DNA of 45,312 bases from assembly GCA_019119435.1 (NCBI GenBank), contig DWWZ01000087.1:1-45312 (forward strand), given 5' to 3'. The position numbers and the translations under genes are program-made. A model generated the notes under the pieces. The model worked only from the letters and a program-made list of their open reading frames with translations, did no database searches and had not been told where the DNA came from. Shown in pieces: positions 40,421 to 45,312 of the stretch. This stretch comes from Candidatus Butyricicoccus avicola. GTDB taxonomy: Bacteria > Bacillota > Clostridia > Oscillospirales > Butyricicoccaceae. Every line of letters begins with the position of its first letter. Within the stretch, counting starts at the first letter, position 1.

Positions 40421-41388
40421 ACACGGCCCTCCAGGCGGGCATGCACGGCCGCAAGGTCGGGCATCGCCGGGATCGCCCCGCGCTTTTCCACGCACAGGGA
40501 TGCCACTGCGTTGCCAAAACGCGCAAATGCAGTAGCTTCTGCAAGCGTCAATTCAGCCGGGCGCTTGCCGCTGGCCGCAAGCTGATAGAGGAAGCCGCCC
40601 CAGAAGGAGTCGCCCGCTCCGGTCGTATCCGCAACTTTAGAGGCGAACCCCGGGACCTGCTCGGACACATCGGGCTGCGCCGCCGTGCGCACGAGCGCGC
40701 CCTTGGCCCCCAGTGTGACCACGACACATCCGATCCCCTGCGCGATCAGATGCCGGGATGCCTCATCTGGGTCAGATGCGCCGGTCAAAAGTGCGGTCTC
40801 CTCGTCGGAAATCTTGATCACATCGACCTGCGGCAGCACCGACCGCATCACATCCCGTGCGCGCTCCCTGCTATCCCACAAAAGCGGCCGGTCGTTCGGA
40901 TCATACGAGATGATCGCACCAGCCTGCTTGGCCGCCGCCACCGCATAGCGTGTCGCGCTGTGCGCCGGCTCATCGGTCAGGGACAGCGAGCCAAAATGCA
41001 GGATGCGGCTGTCTGTCAGCAGTTCCTGCGGGATATCTGACGCCGTCAGTCGCGTGTCTGCGCCCGGCTTGCGCGCAAAAGAAAACACCCGCTCGCCCGA
41101 GGGCTCAAGTGAGACAAAGGCCAGCGTTGTAAATGCCCGATCGTCGGCGCTCACGCCGCGCGTGTCGACCCCGATCTGCCGGAGCGTATCCTTCAAAAAC
41201 GTGCCGTGCATGTCCGCGCCGACCTTGCCAATAAAGGCCGCACGGCCCGACAGCCTGCTGACTGCGGCGGCGACATTGGCCGGTGCGCCGCCCGGGTTGC
41301 GCTCAAACAGTTCCATTCCAGTATCTGGGTTGGCACCGTATGCGGTAAAATCGATCAGCACCTCGCCCAGCGCTGTCACATCAAACAT
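40417..41388 (-). CDS. PfkB family carbohydrate kinase (fructokinase-like)
   Basis: This 323-residue kinase has a ribokinase fold. The N-terminal FDVTALGEVLIDFT and the PfkB signature 1 region NPGGAPANVAAAVSRL are clear. Signature 2 DTTGAGDSFWGGFLYQL (near residue 248) contains the catalytic Asp. FNPGGAPANVA with GKVGAD is the pattern of bacterial fructokinases, so phosphorylation of fructose to fructose 6-phosphate is likely but not certain. GGAGG lies 9 bases before the ATG. It has its own strong promoter just downstream of the isomerase gene, inside an unusual inverted repeat. Confidence 0.92.
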   Translation of the reverse strand: MFDVTALGEVLIDFTAYGANPDTGMELFERNPGGAPANVAAAVSRLSGRAAFIGKVGADMHGTFLKDTLRQIGVDTRGVSADDRAFTTLAFVSLEPSGERVFSFARKPGADTRLTASDIPQELLTDSRILHFGSLSLTDEPAHSATRYAVAAAKQAGAIISYDPNDRPLLWDSRERARDVMRSVLPQVDVIKISDEETALLTGASDPDEASRHLIAQGIGCVVVTLGAKGALVRTAAQPDVSEQVPGFASKVADTTGAGDSFWGGFLYQLAASGKRPAELTLAEATAFARFGNAVASLCVEKRGAIPAMPDLAAVHARLEGRV

Positions 41389-41463
41389 GAGAGAGTTCCT
41401 CCATTCTTTTTCCGTCCATGGATATGCGGCATCTGCGCCGCCGCCCTTATCGTTTGCCTTCTT

Positions 41464-41503
41464 ATTATAAGCGCAGGGGCGAGCCGCGTCAACGGCCCGC
41501 CCC
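41464..41503 (-). promoter_or_regulatory. sugar kinase promoter with -35 in the loop of an inverted repeat
   Basis: On the minus strand TTGACG (41487-41492) and TATAAT (41464-41469) are 17 bp apart. The -35 is exactly the 6-base loop of an inverted repeat (41476-41503) with arms GGGGCG.GCCG and CGGC.CGCCCC, one mismatch in the middle. A repressor dimer there would cover the -35. Confidence 0.8.
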
Positions 41504-41517
41504 GGTTTTCCGATCGG

Positions 41518-42063
41518 TCAGAGCGTGCGGTCCTGCGCCGCATCGATATCCGGATCGGTGTAGATATCGTATTCATCCCGGCTCTTGGTCGAAAACTCCG
41601 AGACGATGGCGCCTTCCGGCCCGGCCTGGAACCAGTGCAAGGTGTTGGGATAAATGGTGTACTGCTCACCCGGATGCAGGACGATCTCGTGCCGGCAGGT
41701 AAAATACTGCGCACGATTCTTGGGCAACGTAGCCTGCAGGTGCTCTACCGGCTCTCCCGGGACATAGAGATAGACCGTACCATAGCGGCAGCGGAAGGTC
41801 TCCTCCTTGCCGATCTCGCCGCATACCGGCGGATGACGGTGCTCCGGGCAGGTCTGGCCTGGTAAGAGTACGAGTTCTTTGGCGCAGCAGCGGTCGGTAT
41901 TGACGTACTCGATGAGCTCAAGGCCGATCTCGTCAACGCACCCCAGGTTGTATTCTGCCACCTGGAAGGCTGCCTTCTCCTGTTCGTTGATGACAATGCC
42001 AGCCTTTTCAAAATAGGCCATGGAGGCCGCTTTCAGGCGGTCGTAATCCTTCTTGTTCAGCAT
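41518..42063 (-). CDS. D-lyxose ketol-isomerase family cupin (lyxose/mannose isomerase)
   Basis: This 181-residue cupin enzyme is of the YdaE/D-lyxose isomerase family, which interconverts D-lyxose and D-xylulose and, in several members, D-mannose and D-fructose. The metal site residues are visible: H75 and H77 in CPEHRHPP, E88 in GKEETF and H143 in NTLHWF. The N-terminal LNKKDYDRLKAASMAYFEKAG is family-typical. It begins 17 bases after the alpha-mannosidase stop with AAAGGA upstream, so it is co-transcribed with that gene. That neighbour makes mannose the most likely physiological substrate, which is inferred. Confidence 0.9.
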   Translation of the reverse strand: MLNKKDYDRLKAASMAYFEKAGIVINEQEKAAFQVAEYNLGCVDEIGLELIEYVNTDRCCAKELVLLPGQTCPEHRHPPVCGEIGKEETFRCRYGTVYLYVPGEPVEHLQATLPKNRAQYFTCRHEIVLHPGEQYTIYPNTLHWFQAGPEGAIVSEFSTKSRDEYDIYTDPDIDAAQDRTL

Positions 42064-42080
42064 AAGTTTTTCGTCCTTTC

Positions 42081-45000
42081 TCAGGGTTTTTCATAGGTCA
42101 GAACCAAGGTCTTTACCTCAAACGGCTTGAAATAGAGCGTTGCCTGCGGCACCGGCACCTCCTGCGCCCCTTCTTCTAGCAGGTCGGTCTCTGCGGCTGC
42201 ACACACATAAGGGGCGAAATCCATCGCCGCGTAGCCGCCTGCGCCCTCACACTCATACAAACGCACGACGATCGACCGCACCGCCGTCTCATGCAGCGGC
42301 TTGACCGCCTCGATCATAACATGCGGACAATCGGTCGTGACCGGCGCCTGCGGCAGCGCGCGCACGCCGTCAAAGACCAACGCCGGGCTGTTCAGGCAAT
42401 AGGCCGGGCGGATGACCGTGTCGGCTGAAAGCGGTCCGAGATGGGGCAAGAAGGCATAGGTCACATCGTGTACGCCGCTGTCCCCGGTTGGGTCCGGCCG
42501 GCAGCCCGCCTTGTGCAGCGACAGGCGGATGCTGCCGCCGCGCACAGACACGCCGTATTTGCAGTCATTGAGCACAGCGCAGCCGTAGCGTGGCTCGGAC
42601 AGGTCGGTATATTTGTGATTGCACACCTCAAACATGGCCTGCTCGAGCGCATTGTTGCGGGTAGTCGGCCGCTCGATATGGCCGAACTGGATCTCATGGG
42701 CGGCAAAGCGCGCGCGGATGCTGGTGTCGAACGCAACCTTCAGGAAGCGGTGTTTGTCATTCCAATCTATCCGTGTCTCAAAAACGATTTCCGGACGAGC
42801 GGCATAGAACACGACATCCTGCACCAAGGTTGAGCGGGATGTCAGACGGTAGGTACACCGATAGCGCGCCTGGCCGCTGCCTACGCTGACGCAGGTGCGC
42901 TCTAGAAGAACGGCCGTCGGCTGGAAGCGGTCCTCGACCGTATCAGCATCCACATCCCAGTTGTCCCAGTTCGCCGGTACGTCCTCAGCCAGCAGGAAGG
43001 TGCCGAGCGACAAACCTTCCCGGATTTCGCGCTGCACCCGTTTATCAAACAACGAAGCAAAACCGCCGTTCTGATCCCATTGCACCCGGTAAAACGGTGT
43101 TTCTAGTCCATCTTCCGTGCAGACAAAGGGGCACGCTTCCGGCTTCACGCCGTCCGCGGCCGGAAGGGCTTTTGCCTGCATGGCATCCAGGGCGATACCT
43201 TCTACCGCCGTGACCGCATTTCCAAATACATTTGTGAAAGTTTGTCCATATTCCGGCGCAGCAAACGGCAAATACACGGTATCGTTCCGCGCAAAGCCTA
43301 GCGGGTTCCAAATGGTCACGCCGTGCCCTGCCCCGGCAAATATCTGGCCCTGCAGGGCACGGACGGCGGCTATCATCTCGTGCATTTCGGCAATGCTCTC
43401 CTCGTGCACGCGCGTGATCGCACTGCCCGGCAGGATATCATGGAACTGATTTTTCAGCAGGATCTCCATATAAGGCCGGATCTCAGTATCGTCGGCAGGT
43501 ATATTGCGATCCACTGCATCCAGTACGGTCAGCAGTTCCAGATCATGCAGGGCAATCTCACCCTTGCGGTTGTTGCGCTTGATCTCATGCCGGTTGGTCA
43601 GCGTGCCGCGGTGCAATTCCAGATACAGCTCCCCGGCGTAAACCGGCACGCCGCACGCCTCACGCTCCATCTCCTCGGCGAACGCCCCGACTGCGCGGTG
43701 TTCTGTCCGCGGGCAGCCGTCCAGATCATGCTCGCGGCGCACCAGCTCCAGATGCTCAAACTGTGGGCCGCCGCCGCCGTCGCCATAGCCGTAAGCGATC
43801 AGCTTGCGGCGGCTGACATGCTTATCCTTGCTCTCCTGGGTGAAATCCGGGTCATCGTTGCCAACCGTGTACCGCAGCAGCGTTTCCGGGTCCGGCTCGC
43901 AGTGGGTCGCATTAAAGTGAGTGAACACCCGGCTACCATCCAGCCCCTCCCACCAAAAGGTATCATACGGAAAGATGTTGGTATCGTTCCAGGAAAGTTT
44001 GGTCGTGAAGAAATAGCGCGCGCCGCTCTTACGCATGACCTGCGGGATGGCCGCGCTGTATCCAAACGTGTCGGGCAACCAAAAATTGTTGGAGCGCAGG
44101 CCGAACCACTTTTCGTTGTACTTCTGGCCCCACAGGAATTGGCGCACCAGGCTCTCGCCCGACACCATGTTACAGTCGCATTCCACAAAGACTGCGCCGC
44201 CCGGCTCATAGCGGCCCTCGGCAATCTTTTCGCGCATCTTCTCAAACAGCGCCGGATAGTGACGTCGGATCAGTTCGGTGTGATAGGCCGAGCTCTGGAA
44301 AAACCGGTATTCCGGATACTCGTCCATCAGCCGGACGGCGTTGGCATAGGTGCGGGCGCACTTGCGGATGGTCTCGGAGACCGGCCAAAGCCAGGCAGTA
44401 TCCATGTGGCTATGCCCGACTACCGCGGTAACCGGCGCGGAGTCGGCGTTCTTTGCGGCCAGCACCGGCTGCATCCGATGGATTGCCGCGCGCAGGCCTT
44501 CCCGCCAGTCATCGGCATCGTCGGGCGCCGACGGGCACAGGCCGACCACATCGTACAGACAGCGCACGATATCCCCCCGGCGGAAACTGTCGGCCGGCAA
44601 TGCAGCCGCCAGGGAATTGAGCACACGCAGGTCGATCACAAAGCGCAGAATCTCCTCGTCCCGCGCGGCAATGTAGACGCCCTCGTAGATATGGCGGCAA
44701 TCCTTGAGCCCAGAGTCCTCAAAAGGGGCGCAGCCGGGGATATAGTGCCCGGCATAGTACTCAAAATCCAGACGGAAAGCGGTCCCAGCCGCCGCCCCTG
44801 GCGTAATGCGTGCGGCATAATGGTTGCCATGGGTCTCGGTCGTATACTTGTTGGTAAAAATGGCATGGGGCACGCCATCCAAAAACAGAAAGCCTTCCCA
44901 TCCACCCAGGCGCGGCAACACATAGAGCGGCCGTCCGGCCAATGCCTCCGGCACCGTAAACGTACCGCGCAGCCATAGGGACTGCCAGGCACCACCCCAG

Positions 45001-45179
45001 ACATCTCCGCCGGCGATCGGCGCGTAGGCGGCGTCCTCCGGCGGTGCGTACAGATGCTCTGTGCAGGAAAACGCTTCCATAGGCATGTCCAGCAGACGGG
45101 TAAATATGCGCGCCTCATAGGTGCGTTCTAACCGGCGCGCCTTGTCCAAGACGCGCGCGAGCTGTTTTTCTTGTGTCAT
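42081..45179 (-). CDS. alpha-mannosidase (GH38)
   Basis: This 1032-residue cytoplasmic retaining glycosidase removes alpha-linked mannose. It has an N-terminal beta-sandwich region (about 1-240) of the long bacterial GH38 type. The catalytic domain starts near GHSHMDTAWLWP (residue about 257), whose His and Asp bind zinc. The nucleophile Asp is in NNFWLPDTFGYS (near 370), and a further zinc His in NQFHDILPGS (near 580). The central three-helix part and large C-terminal beta domains follow. No signal peptide is present, so it would act on imported oligomannosides. The ATG at 45179 has GGAGG upstream; an earlier frame start lacks one. It heads the mannoside cluster. Confidence 0.94.
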   Translation of the reverse strand: MTQEKQLARVLDKARRLERTYEARIFTRLLDMPMEAFSCTEHLYAPPEDAAYAPIAGGDVWGGAWQSLWLRGTFTVPEALAGRPLYVLPRLGGWEGFLFLDGVPHAIFTNKYTTETHGNHYAARITPGAAAGTAFRLDFEYYAGHYIPGCAPFEDSGLKDCRHIYEGVYIAARDEEILRFVIDLRVLNSLAAALPADSFRRGDIVRCLYDVVGLCPSAPDDADDWREGLRAAIHRMQPVLAAKNADSAPVTAVVGHSHMDTAWLWPVSETIRKCARTYANAVRLMDEYPEYRFFQSSAYHTELIRRHYPALFEKMREKIAEGRYEPGGAVFVECDCNMVSGESLVRQFLWGQKYNEKWFGLRSNNFWLPDTFGYSAAIPQVMRKSGARYFFTTKLSWNDTNIFPYDTFWWEGLDGSRVFTHFNATHCEPDPETLLRYTVGNDDPDFTQESKDKHVSRRKLIAYGYGDGGGGPQFEHLELVRREHDLDGCPRTEHRAVGAFAEEMEREACGVPVYAGELYLELHRGTLTNRHEIKRNNRKGEIALHDLELLTVLDAVDRNIPADDTEIRPYMEILLKNQFHDILPGSAITRVHEESIAEMHEMIAAVRALQGQIFAGAGHGVTIWNPLGFARNDTVYLPFAAPEYGQTFTNVFGNAVTAVEGIALDAMQAKALPAADGVKPEACPFVCTEDGLETPFYRVQWDQNGGFASLFDKRVQREIREGLSLGTFLLAEDVPANWDNWDVDADTVEDRFQPTAVLLERTCVSVGSGQARYRCTYRLTSRSTLVQDVVFYAARPEIVFETRIDWNDKHRFLKVAFDTSIRARFAAHEIQFGHIERPTTRNNALEQAMFEVCNHKYTDLSEPRYGCAVLNDCKYGVSVRGGSIRLSLHKAGCRPDPTGDSGVHDVTYAFLPHLGPLSADTVIRPAYCLNSPALVFDGVRALPQAPVTTDCPHVMIEAVKPLHETAVRSIVVRLYECEGAGGYAAMDFAPYVCAAAETDLLEEGAQEVPVPQATLYFKPFEVKTLVLTYEKP

Positions 45180-45196
45180 AAAGCCTCCATAGGGTC

Positions 45197-45305
45197 CAAA
45201 TTTTTTAACGCCCTTATGGGTATTATACAAGCTTTCCTGCCGTCTGCACGCAAATTTTTTAGATTTTCCGCCTTGCACAAACGCTATCCTTCACTCTTGT
45301 ACAAA
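45197..45305 (-). promoter_or_regulatory. upstream region of the alpha-mannosidase gene
   Basis: On the minus strand TATAAT (45222-45227) is a good -10 without a clear -35. Near-palindromes CTTGCACAAA (45272-45281) and CTTGTACAAA (45296-45305) are 24 bp apart, and CAAATTTTTTA occurs twice (45197-45207, 45251-45261). These are operator candidates at the window edge. Confidence 0.45.
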
Positions 45306-45312
45306 TCGATAG

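Noticed and set aside
43323..44978. Long open frame opposite the GH38 gene
   Set aside because: Antisense shadow; the minus strand carries the full zinc and nucleophile motifs of GH38.

Overview
The window looks like a chromosomal segment from an anaerobic, fairly GC-rich member of the Clostridia, probably an Oscillospiraceae or Butyricicoccaceae gut-type bacterium. That placement is inferred from gene content, not from a search. The supporting content is a Firmicutes-type gene order (rplS-lepB-rbgA-rnhB-yraN and tig-clpP-clpX-lon-ysxC), strong Shine-Dalgarno sites of the AGGAGG type, a flavodiiron oxygen/NO reductase, an adenosylcobalamin-dependent (class II) ribonucleotide reductase, BMP-type nucleoside uptake, and YtrA-type GntR and MarR regulators. 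I see no prophage, insertion sequence, CRISPR array or replication origin.

Layout. 1-2.3 kb: tRNA-Gly(CCC), a secreted coiled-coil protein with a Cys/His metal-binding tail, and fprA. 2.3-6.4 kb: a MarR regulator with a palindromic operator, then two overlapping ABC half-transporters. Their active-site changes match heterodimeric exporters with one degenerate ATP site. 6.6-8.5 kb: a GntR/YtrA-type regulator with an ABC-2 ATPase and permease. 8.6-11.5 kb: an aminotransferase, the tRNA methyltransferase mnmM, an SCP2-like protein and a membrane zinc-ribbon protein. 11.7-16.6 kb: a four-gene BMP-family nucleoside ABC transporter operon with an apparent attenuator in its leader. 16.9-23.5 kb: ysxC, lon, clpX, clpP and tig (protein quality control). 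23.6-29.9 kb: a metallophosphoesterase, thrC, a dipeptidase, yraN, rnhB, rbgA, lepB and rplS with a candidate L19 leader RNA. 30.1-31.4 kb: a cytoplasmic GH13 amylase. 31.6-34.9 kb: DUF3795, a cation/proton antiporter behind a fluoride riboswitch, a divergent DUF5655 gene and a VOC/GNAT fusion. 34.9-39.5 kb: a split chromate transporter, nrdJ and a YoaK-type membrane protein. 39.6-45.2 kb: a Cof-type HAD phosphatase, a PfkB sugar kinase, a D-lyxose/mannose isomerase-type cupin and a GH38 alpha-mannosidase.

How the genes work together. The right-hand cluster reads as a mannoside-use route: GH38 releases mannose, the cupin isomerase makes fructose, and the PfkB kinase makes fructose 6-phosphate. 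This would bypass a mannose kinase and phosphomannose isomerase. The fluoride switch at 33.2-33.4 kb has a promoter, aptamer, overlapping terminator and antiporter gene, so it is a complete cis-regulated toxic-ion response. Several transcription units carry a palindrome on the -10, the start point or the -35 (marR, gntR, VOC/GNAT, sugar kinase, bmp, lon, zinc-ribbon gene), which suggests dense local repressor control. The strongest candidates for something undescribed are the mannose isomerase/fructokinase cluster with its -35-in-loop inverted repeat, the VOC-HTH-GNAT three-part protein, and the bmp operon leader, which has a terminator but no riboswitch that I recognise.
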